Shown: positions 46,154-58,978, counted from the first letter of the stretch. The stretch: 64,000 nucleotides of DNA from Dryomyza anilis (GCA_951804985.1 OX638134.1:81633679-81697678); one strand, 5' to 3'. The notes: generated by a model not told the origin, from the letters alone. A program made the numbers and translations.

Positions 46154-47189
46154 TCTCGTGGAAGAATTCTTACGAATAAAAGTTGTCCGGAAAAGAAATG
46201 ACTCAGGAAAGAATTGTCTCCGAGAAGATTTTATTAAAAGAATTCTCTCAGAGAAGAATTGTTCTAGAAATAACTCTCCCAAGAATCATTTTCTGAGGAA
46301 GTATTCTCTCCGGCGAAGAATTGACTTCGAAAGAATTCTCTCGGGGAAGAATAGTTTCGGATAAAAATTTTCCGGAAAAGCAGTACACGGTGAAGAAATG
46401 TCACAGGAAAGAATTGTCTCAAGAAGATTTTATGGGAAATATTCCATGAGGGAAGAATTGCTTTAAGAAAAACTCTCCCAGGGAAGATTTATTCGAAGAA
46501 TCGTTGTCTGTGAAAGTATTTTCTCCGGCGAACAATTCATCAGGATAGAATAGTCTCTCGAATAATTCTCTCGGGGAAGAATTGGTACGAATAAAACACT
46601 CTCCCAGGGAAGATTTATTCAAAGAATCTTTGTCTGGGAAAGTATTCTCTCCGGCGAAGAATTACTCAGGGAAGAATAGTCTCTCGAATAATTCTCTCGG
46701 GGAAGAATTGATACGGATAAAACATGTCCGGCAAAGCATTATACGGAGAATAAATGTTTCGGGGACAAATTGTCTCAGGAAGAACTGTTTCAGGGACGAA
46801 TCGGTCCGGAAAGAACACTCCCAGGGAACATTTATTCGAAGCATCATTAATTCGCGTAAGATTCTCACGGGAAAAATTTATCTGTGAAGAACTGTATCAG
46901 TGAAGAATTGTACGGAGAAGCATTATCTGTGTAGAACTGCCCCAGTTAAAAATTGTCCGAAGAATCATTGCCTGTGGATACATTTTTTCGAGAAAGATTT
47001 GACTCAGACAAGATTTTCTAGAATGCATTCTCTAGGGAAAACTTAACTGTAAAGAACTCTATCGAAAAAGAATTGCTCTCGGAGAAGAAATATCTAGAAA
47101 AACTCTCTCAGGGAAGAAATGTTCGGGAAAGAACTGTTCCAGAGAATAATTGTCTGGAAAATCATTCTCTGGGGATGAATTGATTTGAG

Positions 47190-47395
47190 GAAGAATAATA
47201 ATAATAATAGTTTGGCACTACAGTCCTGTATAGAACTTCGGCCGAGCTCTCTCACCATTTTGAGCTGTGTGTGTTATATTTGTACTCAAAGTGCTGGGAC
47301 CTACAGTTTATTGCCGAATCCGAACGGCGGGTGAGAGCTTTTCATAGGCAATGTTTTACTCTCGTAGGTTTGCCATTTACTGCCGAGAGAAGAAT
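47190..47395 (-). mobile_element. SINE family 2, 5'-truncated copy inside the minisatellite
   Basis: Body 47197-47388. On the minus strand it starts within the core (CTCGGCAGTAAATGGCAAAC), so the tRNA head is missing, and it ends in an (ATT)n tail. Core words CATAGGCAATGTTTTACTCT and GTGAGAGCTTTTC (plus strand) match the copy at 3898. GAAGAAT at 47190-47196 and 47389-47395 is a candidate 7-bp target duplication. Joining the flanks at one GAAGAAT restores the array pattern. Confidence 0.83.
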
Positions 47396-47465
47396 AGCCT
47401 CGATAAATATAGCCTGGATGCATTCTGTCTGGGGTAGAAATACTAAAGGCAAAATTATACCGCCT

Positions 47466-47760
47466 TCCCTAGTCAATTCAATAAAATAAAATATAATAAA
47501 TACAAAAAGTACAAATAAAGTACAATTAAATCACATCCCCATTGACTACCACAAAATACAATAAAATGCACAAAATTACAATACAATAAAATAAAAGTTA
47601 ACAAAAACAAAATTACAATAAAGTAGCGCATAAAATACAATAAATTATAGCAAAAAATACAATCAAAGTACAACAGTGTAAAACAAAATAATAATAAAAT
47701 ATAATAAAGTACAAACAAAACATAATAAAAAATAATAAATATAATCGTATTCTTTAAGTT
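47466..47760. repeat. ACAATAAAAT low-complexity tract
   Basis: Tandem words AAAATACAATAAA, AAAATTACAATACAATAAAA and similar, period about 15-20, nearly free of G. Confidence 0.75.
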
Positions 47761-49845
47761 TAGTCCGCCCTTGTGCAAGGACATAAATCAAAAAAATTCA
47801 AATGTGTTTTTGCCACATAACACAGAACCCCATGCCGGTCCCATTGTCGCACCACCACCAACCATATTCCACTCTACGCCACATAAAAAAGGACAACATT
47901 ACGCATTTCAGCAGCAATATTCGAAATGTTTGCTGCCATCAACATATATAAATATCAATAAAAACAATACCTTTACATTTTCAATTTAGTTATTTTGTAT
48001 TGCGTTGAATACAAATTGAATTTGGTGCCGGGTGCCGGCGCTTTCATTGGTCTATGTGTCTGTAGTCGGACACACAAAAAGCCGTCTTTTTTTCGTACAT
48101 TTATTTTTTTCTACTATTGTACGAACTCCATCCAGTTGTCGATACTCATGTTGTTACTGCTATATTTGTGCTACAGCTACTGCTATTATTGTTATTGTGT
48201 GTAACACACTCATCGAGCATAATTCCAGAACAATAACAGCCACCCTCTAACATAACAGGCACCATCCATCCATTCAGCCAGCCACCCACTAAACCGTAAT
48301 GAAACGTCAAACACCCAGCAAACCGTACCGAAAGCCATACCATTTTCGAAAATAAATTACGCTGCTGCAAACGTACAACAACGTAAAACATTCCGCAAGC
48401 ACCGTCTCAACTCGGGTAATATTGAATTTCCCAAATTAGAATATGTAGTGGGTACAACAAACAAAGTGAAAAAAAAGCATTTCGCATACAAAAGAAATGA
48501 CCAAAGTTCGAAATGGTAGAAACGCACAAAAAGAAAGTGGAAAAAACGTTACGTTTCTGTACGGCACGTTATTGTCCAAATATATGGGTTTTTGCATCCG
48601 TAAAAAGAGCGTCCAAAGAACGCACAGCATCCGTCGTAGTACCTCGTAAAAATACTGATTTTAGCAACTGCTGCACCGTGCTATGCAACATGCTATATAG
48701 TTCTTCCGCATGTCCTGCCGGCCTGCCTGCCTTCATGTCCTTCATTCGTTCATGCGGCCATTAACTTTGTCATTCAGCAGGACAATACGAGAACATGGCC
48801 AAAAGTCGCTGTGACAACAATAAACATTTTATTACCTTTACATGCTGCCGGCGAACAAGTCGTTGCCGTTGGCAGCATCCACAACAACAACAACAACAAA
48901 TTCATACCAGATCCACCATTACTTTCGGCATTACTTTCGACAGTTGTTTGTATAGAAATTTCTCAAATACTTGAACCCCAGAAGTTACCAGACCACAATG
49001 CGCACAGTTTCTACTTTTAGCATGGCAGGTTTTACTTTTGGTCTGGCAGGTAGGCAGGCAGCGTGATATGTTCGTGAAAATAGTTTGGACTGTTTTCTAT
49101 ATTTATATGGTATGTTGTGGTTAAAAACGCAATATAAATCGCTGCGAATTCCTGACTTTTGAATATGAAAATGTTTGTAGTAAGTAGTAAGATGAATGCA
49201 GTATTCGCTGGGAATGTAAGTTATGCGCTGCTGCGCGGCATCAGTTTTTATTAGGCTGATGTTTCAATCAGTCTGGTGGTTTTGAGTTTCTGATTGTTTG
49301 TGTGTCTTTCTTTTCCAATTTGTCGTGTTTAATTTTAGGAAAAACGTGGAGTATTTTTAGAGTCAGATATAAATTCTAGTTTCTGGAAGAATTTGGTTTC
49401 AGCTTCATTTTTATTTGTCTTGTTAAGATTGCGTCAAAAAGACTATATATCAGAGGTCAAAGGTGGAGGTCAACCTTTTCGGAGTTTCCTTAATAACTCT
49501 CACTAAATACCATTTATTAAATAAAGCAGTATTAAACCAAAAATTAAAGAAAACAAAAAAAGGGTTTTGCTTTAAGATAAACCATTTCTTTGTAAATTTT
49601 CGGTTTCGGTCTGTGGGAAACCTTTATTTGTTGAAAAACTTCGGTTGTGGTTGAACAACGAGAGATATAAAGGTTAACAAAATATATCTGTCATTTGTAG
49701 TTTTGGAGATGCTGAGATGCGTTGATGCACAATTCTCTTTTCAGATGACTCCCAATATTTCTGGACAACAGACTTACCATCAGACTTGATTAAAAATATT
49801 TTAAATAAAACTCTAAAACCCAAAATATTTTTTTTTATCGAAAAA
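47761..49845. other. Non-coding complex stretch, no supported gene
   Basis: The interval at 47800-49060 is complex and repeat-poor apart from (CAA)n near 48880 and a CCTGCCGGCCTGCCTGCCTT run near 48713. The remainder is AT-rich. Frames up to 83 codons show no domain. Confidence 0.5.
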
Positions 49846-49849
49846 AATT

Positions 49850-51345
49850 GTTGGTCGACAAAAACAACGATGTTCGAAAAATTTCCGAAATGAAAATTGT
49901 TTAAACTTTTTTGGGCACAAAAACGCTATGTTCGAAAACAATATATACCATTAAAATACTTACTAAAAAAAACAAAGTTCGAAAAATAAAAACAGCACTG
50001 TTCGAAAAAATGTTTGGGCGACAAAAACAACACAACTTTCGATAACACCATTTTCCAAAAAAAAAGTCTCAAATATTTTCGAAAAAAAAATTTTAAAAAA
50101 ATGCAATGAAAAAAACTATCACCATTTTCAAAAAAAAAGAATGACAAAAACAACAATGTTCGAAAATTTTCGGAATAAAAAATTTAGACGAAAAAAAACG
50201 AAATGCTTGAAATAACCATTTTCGAAAAAAAATATATTCAATAAAACAACAATGTTCGAAAAACAATTTTTTAAACTAAATTGAAAAAAAAAACAATGTT
50301 CGAAAATTTTCGATAAAAAAATTTGACGAAATATGTTTTCCAAAAAAAAAAAATCGATATAACAACAATGTTCGAAAAACAGTTTATTTACTGAATTAAA
50401 AAAAAAATTACAAAAAAAAACAATATTCGAAAATTTACGAAAAAAAAATTAGACGAAAAACAACACAATGTTTACCAAAAAAAGTTATTCGACAAAAACA
50501 ACAAAAAATTAAAAAAAAATAGATCAAAACAGAAAATGTTCGAAAAATTATAAAAAAAAGAAGAAAAAACAACGCAATGTTCGACCACCTTTTTCCAAAA
50601 AAAATTATTCGATAAAACCAACAATGTTCGAAAATTTTCGAAAAAAATAATTTGAATTGAAACGACAAAAACAACAGAATGGTCGAAATCTCCATTAAAA
50701 AAAAAATGTGTACGAAAAATTTTCGAAACAAAAATTTGAAACGACAAAATCTCATCGAAATCACCATTAAAAAAATAAATCGGCAAAAACAAATGTTCGA
50801 AAAAAATTGGGCGAAAACAAGGCAACGTTGGAAATAATCATTTTCCAAAAAAGAAATATTCGAGCAAAACAACAATGTTCGAAAATTAAAAAAAAAAATT
50901 GGACGAAAATAACGCAATGTTTTCCCAAATAAAACCATTCGACAAAAACAAAAAAATGTTTAAAAAAAATCGACAAAACACAATGTTCGAAAATTAACGA
51001 AAAATAAATTTACGAAAAACAACACACTGTTTGAAATAACCATTTTCCAAAAAAATAATATTCGATAAAAACAATAAAGTTCGAAAATTTTCGAACAACA
51101 TTTTTGAAACGACAAAACAACACAATGGTCAAAATAACCATTATAAAAAAACATTCGACCAAAAAAATATATGTTCGAAAATTTTCGAAAAAATTAATTT
51201 TGTCGAAATCACCATTATAAAAATATATTCGACAAAAAAAAACAATGTTCGAAAATTTTCGAAAAAATTAATTTAGTTAAAAAAAAAATTGAAACGACAA
51301 ATACAACGCAGTGGCCGCAATCACCATTTTCCAAAAAAAAAAATT
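49850..51345. repeat. ACAATGTTCGAAAATTTTCGAAAA-type complex tandem array
   Basis: About 1.5 kb of repeating words: CAACAATGTTCGAAAA, TTTTCGAAAAAAA, AACCATTTTCCAAAAAAA and AATATTCGATAAAAC, with irregular 70-200 bp periodicity. The perfect 16-bp palindrome TTCGAAAATTTTCGAA, or its first 12-14 bases, recurs at about 50158, 50297, 50628, 51080, 51173 and 51247. Minus-strand Phe-rich frames of up to 167 codons are artefacts. Confidence 0.88.
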
Positions 51346-53534
51346 GTATGTTTCTCCAAGTAACAACTAAAAATACCCGGTAAATGAGACCAATTGAATT
51401 ATCTGTCCACTAACAACTATTAACCGAAGACCTTTATATATTACAATAAAAGGTATCTCTCAACCATAGACATTCATTGTTCAAAATAAAAATTATCTCT
51501 CAACCAAAGAACTTTATATTGTTTGAAAAATACTATCGCTCAGTGAAAAACTAAATGGGGTTAATGGTTATTTGTGATCTCTGATATAAGTACTACATCT
51601 GAATTATCTACAATTTAAAATGTATTTTATCAAATTTCTATATATTTATTTTTATAATGTTTTTTTATTAAAAAATTAGACAATTTTATAACTCAGCAAA
51701 ACGAATTGGAGATAGAAGACAAATATTCCGAAATCTATTTTTATTTTAACTTGAAGTGTTGGAAGGTTCCTCAAATATCGAACAAATATTTGCCAGTTTT
51801 AATTTGAGGTTAAATGTTATAAATACGAGATTGGTAATCAAAATAAATATTTGAAATTAATACAAATATCCCTTAAATTTGTGTTTTAAAACTTGGAATT
51901 CAATTCAATTTCAAGATTTAATATCCTTCGGTGAAATATCATCAAAATTCTTAAAAATTACTTATTTCGGAATTTTAATTTGCTTCAACTTAAGTTTAAC
52001 TTTTAATTGCACTCTTTAATAGCTGTTGTTCGTCACTGTCTCAGTGGCTTCAATGTTATCACTGCATTTCTTTATAATGCCCATTATACGATGTTGTCCG
52101 GTACAACATTTCTGAATTGCCTGTTTGTGATTCCGGTCACATCTAATTGCTTTAAGTACTTTGCGCAGGGGAGAGGTGGCTGTATACTCTATTTGAATTC
52201 ACTCCCTTTTAGTATCAAACTTTGTTGTGTTAAATTCTACACGTACCAAACGAAATTTGACACCAACCTTAACATTCAGGTATATTATAAAAACAACCTA
52301 CTGCCACACACAAAGAAGTAGAAGTAGGTGGAAAAAAGAGCTATAATAAAAATGAAACTTATAGCTGTGGCTATTAAGAGCTGTCCTCCGACGACTTAAA
52401 ATATAATTTTTGACTTTTGCAATCCACTCATGCATATGCATTACGTTAGCATTTATGCTGTGCCGTTTTTATCTTTTGGAATGACTGTGCGGATGGATGG
52501 ATGGATGCTAGCTGCCTGTTTGGGATGTACATCCGGGGCGAATGAGAACTGTTGAGAGCTGCTAAAAATGCAGCAATGTAAATGAACAAACACTTTGTAC
52601 AAGTTTTTATGAGGAGCACTTTGTGGCCGTGGAGGCAGGGCACTCAGACGCGCGAGAATTATTTTCCGAAATGCATATTATTAAGTCACGTGTACGGGCC
52701 CCGGATACGGCGTTGTAACGACGACGACGAGAATGTTGACGATGATGATGACGACGACGACAACATTGACGAAAGGCGTTTAATGCGCTGACCGTTACTC
52801 GTGCCGGAACTTCCTGCTCGTTGTTGAATGGATCGTAAAGTCAACTCGTCTCGTATTCTTTCGCTTCGGGAGCTAGCGTCGCACACATCCCCAGGGATGC
52901 AATCATCGCGCCATTTACCATTTTACGTACTTTAAGTTGTGACCATCGCACAGTCCGAGACTTGGTCTTGGGCCACGGGTCGCAGTTTATAGCGCCGTTA
53001 ATACTATTACGATATTTTACGATAATATGCCAGATTTACGTTCTTCTGAGTGAAATAAATGTTGGCATTATCAGATTGCATGACGTGAGTTTTTCCTCCT
53101 TTTCTTTTATATTTATCACTTTTTGATGGTTGGTTGGTTTCGTTTCGTTTCATTTCGTTTGTTTGTTTTAAAACTTGATGAGATTTGCCAAAGTCTCGAA
53201 AACTAAAATTTCTCCATTTGTTTACCTCGGTAATGGCATCAATTAGGCACAAGTTATGCCTTGCCATTACCGAGTTTATGTTCTTGTCGTATTTCATAAT
53301 AAGTTGCACTGTTAGTTGTTTGTAGCCAGTCGCCAAAATACTACATTCCATAATTTGTGGCAAAGTTTTGCAACTTTAGTTATACTTGAGCGACTTTGCT
53401 AATTCGTGCAGTTTTGAAATGTCCAGTGCTGTTATGTCTCAAGTTTTGCCGAGCAAACTTTTTGAGTTTTCGGATAAAAATATGCAAAAAAAAAAAAAAA
53501 ATATATAAATCAAAGAGAAATTTGAAACTTAAAT
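51346..53534. other. Non-coding stretch; complex island 52.0-53.0 kb
   Basis: A plus-strand frame of 104 codons at 52007-52321 (Cys- and Phe-rich, no recognisable domain) is the longest here. GGATGGATGGATG lies near 52493. An A run of about 16 lies near 53486. No gene supported. Confidence 0.5.
52718..52772. repeat. (GAC)n/(GAT)n microsatellite
   Basis: ACGACGACGACGAGAATG, then GACGATGATGATGACGACGA. Both strands stay open in three frames, which explains the Asp-rich and Ser-rich short frames here. Confidence 0.88.
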
Positions 53535-53615
53535 TTATTTTAATTAAAAATTTAATAATTTAGTGAACATTTGAATTTTTAGTGAAATCTTGAATTCGTT
53601 AATGAAAATTCCTAC
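53535..53615 (-). repeat. Remnant of the 19-bp minisatellite family
   Basis: AATTTAGTGAACATTTGAAT followed by TTTTAGTGAAATCTTGAATT: three to four decayed units in the orientation of arrays B-D. Confidence 0.7.
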
Positions 53616-56042
53616 ATTTCTCAATTTAATACGCTCTACTATGGAGGTACTTACCATATTTACTGCCGCCATTTTCATCTCCCAGTGTACGAAAACAGCT
53701 ATTGACATAAACATTGCTGCAATTGATCGTTTCTGCTCGAATTGATTCTCATAACTGCAGTTCCATTATTGCAAAATTAACGAACAGTGGCAGCAACTCA
53801 TAATACAAATACAAAATAATACTAAAAAACGAAAAAGTCAAACTTATTTTCTTTCAATTACGTCTTGTGCCCGTTTGTCGTACTACATAATGCCGAGAAG
53901 CGTACAGAAAGACGGGCAGCAGGCAGGCAGATCCGACAGCCAGCCAGCAAAATGTTTATTAAAAAAGATTTTCATTGCAAGTTTTCGCCATCTGTTGTCC
54001 TCGTTTCGTACGAGAAGAGCAGCCATTTCGTATGCCGAAAATATTATGCAGGCAGCAAACGAAAGCCAGACGCGACGACAGGACAGGGCAGGACAGCAGA
54101 GAAAGAAGCTACTCCATAATATGCCACGAAGTTTATTGTTTTTCATCATGAAGTCTTTGATGGAATTACTTAAAAAAAAGCGAGACGAGGAGAATAACAA
54201 AAGTCGAGGCAAAGAAAACAAACCAAATCCCGACCAGTGAGCATTTGGTTACAGAGACTAAATGACTGACTGACTAACCGACAGAAGGACAGAGGGACAG
54301 TTAGATAGTTGTGCGACTTAGAGAAGCAGAGCGGCAAGAACTGACGAAAGGACAGTTGTAAGAATAATGGAAAGTAGAGGAAAAGCGGAGGGAAAACAGA
54401 GGAAAAACAGAGGGAAAGTCAGCAGAAAGTACTATGGAAAGTACTAAGGGAACGTACAGACGTACAGAGAGACATATCATTGAGTCAGATCCTACACCAT
54501 AGTCGAAGGACATAGATTCAAATTCAAATATAATAAAAGAAACGAAACGAACTGGAAGCGGAAATAGCAGAAGTCGCACAAGTAGAAAATAATATCGCAT
54601 TTTATATTGAATAATTTTGAAAAATTCACCCTTAAAAGCAGCACGAAACGAGCACTGAATTCGGCGGGAAGTAAGTTGGAGGTGTAATCGACAGATACTA
54701 TATATATATATAGAGGGTATAGTATTTGGAGATTAAGTTGGAAGCACATGTCGCTGTTGCCGCTGGATAAACAGGCAGTCGAGTGTATAAAAGAAATGCT
54801 TATTTGTTCAAGACGCGCACAGCACAAGTTTTAACGATAGAAATAATACAAAAAAAAAATAAAGAAGAAAAGTAGAATATAAACAAATAAAAAGAATACT
54901 AAAAAAAAGAATAGAAGCACCAAAACAACTGCCAAGGAAGTGCGTTCGAGCAGTGCAGATTTCGACGGAATGCAAATTTTCGTCTACGAAGTTGAGATTA
55001 TTTAAATGTAGGGAACTAAACAGATTTTGTTTTTTTTTTTTGGTAACAGTTGAGGCAATTAATGGGGTCATGCTGTGCACAACGCAATTACTAACCTATA
55101 ATATGTACATAAGAAACGAAATTGACTTTAAAAAGTCAATTATGAGACGGAAACATTTTTAGAAGTTTGACCTTTTAGAGCAGTTATTGCAAATAACTTT
55201 TAAAATGGTTTTTTTGGGAAGCGGAGCTCGTCTGAATTTGAAGTATTTTTAAATGAGAAAAAAAGTTGAAATACGGACACTACATAGATCAATTCTTTAT
55301 AATTTTAATGTGCTTATTTTGAGTGCATGCCAGGTCTGCCATACAATTCAACATCGCTTAGAGACTATTTCAAGAAGTCGATGAATTCATTCGATCTCGA
55401 TTATATTTCGTATCATATTATAGTTCGTTCTAAGATGTACGCAGATATCGTAAAGAGATACTGAAGTTTACTCAAAACGAAAAAAAAAGATTCTAGATCG
55501 ATATCGCATCGAATATCGAACTTTTTTTTATCGCAGTTAGTTCGAGAAAACTTCAATCATCGAAGAGTTCCGAGACATGGCAGACTGGGTACTCTGTTTT
55601 TTCCATTTGATATTTCAGCTGTCTTTTGTTTATCCTTTTTCCAATAAAGGTAGACCCTTTTGGAATTAAAATTCAAGATCTTGTGGTAAAATAACAAAAT
55701 GTCAGATAATCCAGAATATACTCCAAACTAACCATGTTAAAAACTTGTCCCAGTATGCCATTCGATTCGATGTCTTTACGGGATCTTTGCGAGATGCAGG
55801 AGAATTCACACTTTATCGGACACTTTCGCGTATCGATATCCAACGTCAAATTAGACCCTTGCGCGGCAGATATACGTTCTATAAGAGTTTTCCGGTACGA
55901 AACATTTAACGAAATCTAATCTCATAGCTAAAAGTAGAAGAATCAAATTTCGATCAGCTGTAGCACCTCCGTGTTAGTGATATTCTCAAGTTCAGATTGT
56001 AGAGAGTGTAGTTTGTTATTCAGTCTATCTCTTCTAAAGAAT
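53616..56042. other. Non-coding stretch, no supported gene
   Basis: Complex at 53640-54500, with GACTGACTGACTAACCGAC near 54262 and AGAGGAAAAGCGGAGGGAAA near 54375, then AT-rich with A-rich patches. Overlapping frames of up to 121 codons at 53865-54240 on both strands have no recognisable domain. Confidence 0.5.
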
Positions 56043-56350
56043 CCCTACGGGAAAATATTATGAATCGTTCCCAGTTCTGCCACTATTAAACCATCCGGCA
56101 ACTTTGATATGGCGTTGTCATAGGAAGGGGTTAATTAACTCCTAATGCAGACCTTTAGACCTATCAGTGATCTGGTCTTCAATTGGAGAATTTTAAATTG
56201 AATCAAATTTTCCAATTGAAAATCAGTTCGCTGATAAGTCTGAAGGACTGCATGACGTAGAAGACCAGTTTAGTCATAGGTCTAAAGGCCTGAATAAAAT
56301 GATAATTCACACTTTCCAAAGTTGCTGGTTTCAAAACATATTCCCATAGG
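56043..56350. mobile_element. Foldback element, copy 1 (no nested insertion)
   Basis: Starts CCCTACGGGAAAATATTATG and ends ACATATTCCCATAGG. The halves are imperfect reverse complements meeting near AATTGGAGAATTTTAAATTG at about 56190. The right arm carries an extra partial repeat of the GACCTATCAGTGATCTGGTC segment. No coding capacity, about 308 bp. Copy 2 is at 58979-59447. Long imperfect inverted repeats with no internal gene are what non-autonomous foldback elements or MITEs look like. Superfamily and target duplication remain undetermined. Confidence 0.75.
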
Positions 56351-56389
56351 TTATAAATCTCAAATTATATTGTTGGAAGAATTCATGTA

Positions 56390-57570
56390 ATTTCGCATTC
56401 AAGCGCATTCAAGCTAGACATGTTTTCCCTATGATCTTGATGTTCGTCATCTTTCAAACATAACCTACATGTACTCTTCGATTGTATACCCATTCTGGTT
56501 AGCTGTTTTACAAGTCTGTGACAATTCCTGCCAGAAGTTTAAGTTTTTTCTTTGATAGTTCAATGCATATTTTGAATATTTTGTGTTTATAGTTCGCAAA
56601 GAATTCCTTTGATAGGCGTGGTTTTGCTAGTCGCAATCTCAGTTCATCTCTGGTTTTAAAATGTTCTTCAGATCGCATAAAATCTTTCTTACTTAATACA
56701 GCTTAAATGATATACTGATTCTCCGGTTATTTATGATGTCCTATTGTTAAGGTTGTAGGATTTTTAGTTGGTGGTTATATACATCTTTTTTATAGGATAT
56801 CTGACTCAGATCTTACTCAGAAAGCTAATTGTTCAATTTTTCTGATATCGTTTGAAGGATTCGAGTATTTATCATCCTTGAGTGTATTCAAGCAGTACTT
56901 GTTTTCTGAATACGTTTTGGATTTTCTTAATCTTCCAGATGAAACTACTGTTCGATTGTAAACCTATTCCTGGTAGGTGTTTTTTAAGTCGTTGAGAAAT
57001 CCTGTAGGAATTCATAGGTCGTTCATTGATAGATCAAAGCCTCCTTTGCACCTTTTGAGATTATAGGCCCCAATTAGTTCCTTTGATAGACTTTGATTTG
57101 CGACTGTTCTTCTTCCAATATAAAAGCATAAAAAACGCATATAATCTTTCTCATGTAACTGAACTTAAATGCATTGATACACTGACTCTCTAGTTATTTG
57201 TGGTGTCCTAATGTTCAGGTTGTATGATTTTTAATTGGTGGTTGTGCTTGTCTCTTTTATGGGACATTTGATAAGCCAATCCTACTCATATACCTAATTG
57301 TTTGTGATATCGTTTGGGGAGTCCTGTTGTTAGTATTCGAATATTTATCATGAGTGTAGCCACACATGTTCTCCGAATATGTTCAGGATTTTGATAATCT
57401 TCCGGATGTTCTGTTCGATTGTATACCTATTCTTGATAGGTGTCATTTAAGTACTTGTGAAATCCTGTAAGAGTTCATAGGTTGTTCATTGATAGCTGAA
57501 AGCATTCTTTGAACCTTTGGAGGTTATAGGTCCCAATAAGTACCCTCGATTGTTGTACTATTCTTCTGTT
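56390..57570 (-). mobile_element. LINE ORF2 C-terminal remnants, three tandem copies (~465 bp)
   Basis: On the minus strand each unit carries a decayed version of the region preceding and including the C-terminal zinc knuckle of an ORF2. Copy 1: LSKEFFANYKHKIFKICIEL, KLKLLAGIVT, then in a shifted frame LTRMGIQSKSTCRLCLKDDE. Copy 2: SLSKELIGAY and GIGLQSNS. Copy 3: LTGFHKYLN and LSRIGIQSN. The implied ancestor had LTGH..LN.HL.R.GIQSN..CRLC. The anchor word TTCGATTGTA recurs at about 56478, 56951 and 57414. Frameshifts and stops are in every copy. Probably an R1/I/Loner-type LINE segment amplified in tandem after death. Confidence 0.72.
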
Positions 57571-58750
57571 CTTCTCCCAATACAAAAGCTTCAAAATCGC
57601 AGTAGCATTTTCCAAACACCCATTGCACTAGAAACTATTGGTACACAAAATCCCGCATTTTGTATTCCATATACCGTATCGCGTATCCTTCGCACAACTA
57701 TCGTGTGTTGTCACATAAATATTGCAAACATTGTTTTTCAATTAACAGCATTACACGTTGGAATTGTGATCGAGTATGACAGCAGCACTGTACTCTACTG
57801 TACTGTGCCGTCCAACTTTCGAATGATAAATGGCAATTGCATATTGCCGTCCGCTAATTAACGATGAAACATGGCAAAATTTTGTGTGCAACGCAAAAAA
57901 TATGTATTATTTAAATTCAGTGATTGTGAAAAGTCAACCAACCATTAAATGAGATACAATTACAAGAACATTGGTGCATGTATTATGAGGCGCCATCTGG
58001 ACGACGATGATGATGATGCTGTTGATGATGCTGATGATGCAGGGAGCAACATCAGCAACGGTTAATTATTGGGCCATTCGACGCCACTGTTGCCGCCGCC
58101 TAGTTGTATGCAGCAGTTTGCAACCGCTGTGGATTTTATGGTTTTGTCATTAATTGTCAATAATATGACATTTACTGGCAGTTGACTGGTCAGTAGTGCG
58201 CTGCAACATCCGGCCCCAATGCCACACAGAGCAGTGCCGAGCCGAGCGACTCCTTCGTTGAGCTGATTATGTAATTATTTTGTTTTTTTTTATATTTTAA
58301 CAGTGTTGAATCCACTCTCCCCTTTTGCGCCGCTACAATGAACAGGCTTTATTTATAAACTGCTGTTGCAGAGGCTACTGACCGCCCACCCGCCAACGTT
58401 CTGTCCGCAAAGTTTAATTCTATTAGTAATCATTAAAAACGTCCCGAACCACATTTGCCACAGTCCGGCGGATTCGTTGTGGCAACGTTGCCGCTGTTTG
58501 TGCAAAAATATAATTTTTATTAATTTTTTCATTCAATGCATTAATTCATCATAATCCGGCTCAACGGTTGGTCGGTCGGTCGGTTTATCTGCTTTTCCCC
58601 TGTTGGTAACCTCCCGAATTTTGTGGTAGAGGGTCGTAAGTAGGCCAGTGCTTGATTGTGTTTTAATTCTTTTTGTCGTTGACACAATCAAAATTTGTTC
58701 CAATGAAATGATTGGAGTGTTTTTTGGTGCGCAATTAAAATCACTTGGGG
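57571..58750. other. Non-coding complex stretch, no supported gene
   Basis: Includes GATGATGATGCTGTTGATGA near 58007, TCGGTCGGTCGGT near 58571 and frames of 62-114 codons without a recognisable domain. Confidence 0.5.
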
Positions 58751-58978
58751 AAATATTGGGGGGGTGGGAGAGTAGTATTCAAACTGATTGGGGCAGCTAA
58801 CGCATTGCTATGCTCTAAGGAAATGTAGTGCTTATAGATCTGAAAACCCCCGAAGGAAATTAACAACCTATCCGAAAGCAATGCGATATCTTAGGGAGGC
58901 GTATAATCGGGAGTGCACTCGAGTTTAAAATCTTGAAGTTTTTTCCTACTTTGATGAGTTTTGAAATGAATGACACTT

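Larger units (their letters stand above)
44640..47440 (+). repeat. Complex GGGAAGAATTGTCTC minisatellite array
   Basis: About 2.7 kb in which words such as GGGAAGAATTG, TCTCTCAGGGAAG, TTCGGAGAA and CCGGAAAAG alternate every 20-35 bases, so a short ancestral unit has been amplified into higher-order blocks. It includes the 630-bp duplication (44896-46153) and is interrupted by a SINE at 47197-47388, after which it resumes briefly. Short frames with repeated peptides (GKNCLRRDF, SGKNCSG) are by-products. A few units of the family lie on the other strand at 37300-37380. Confidence 0.9.

Noticed and set aside
45031..46887. Repeated small 'proteins' (GKNCLRRDF..., SGKNCSG...)
   Set aside because: Translations of the GGGAAGAATTG minisatellite and its 630-bp duplication, not gene duplicates.
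49926..51154. Series of Phe-rich frames up to 167 codons
   Set aside because: Minus-strand translation of an A-rich tandem array.
55734..55919. 61-codon plus-strand frame with several Cys and Met
   Set aside because: Checked for zinc-finger spacing and transposase motifs. None found, and the length is within chance expectation.
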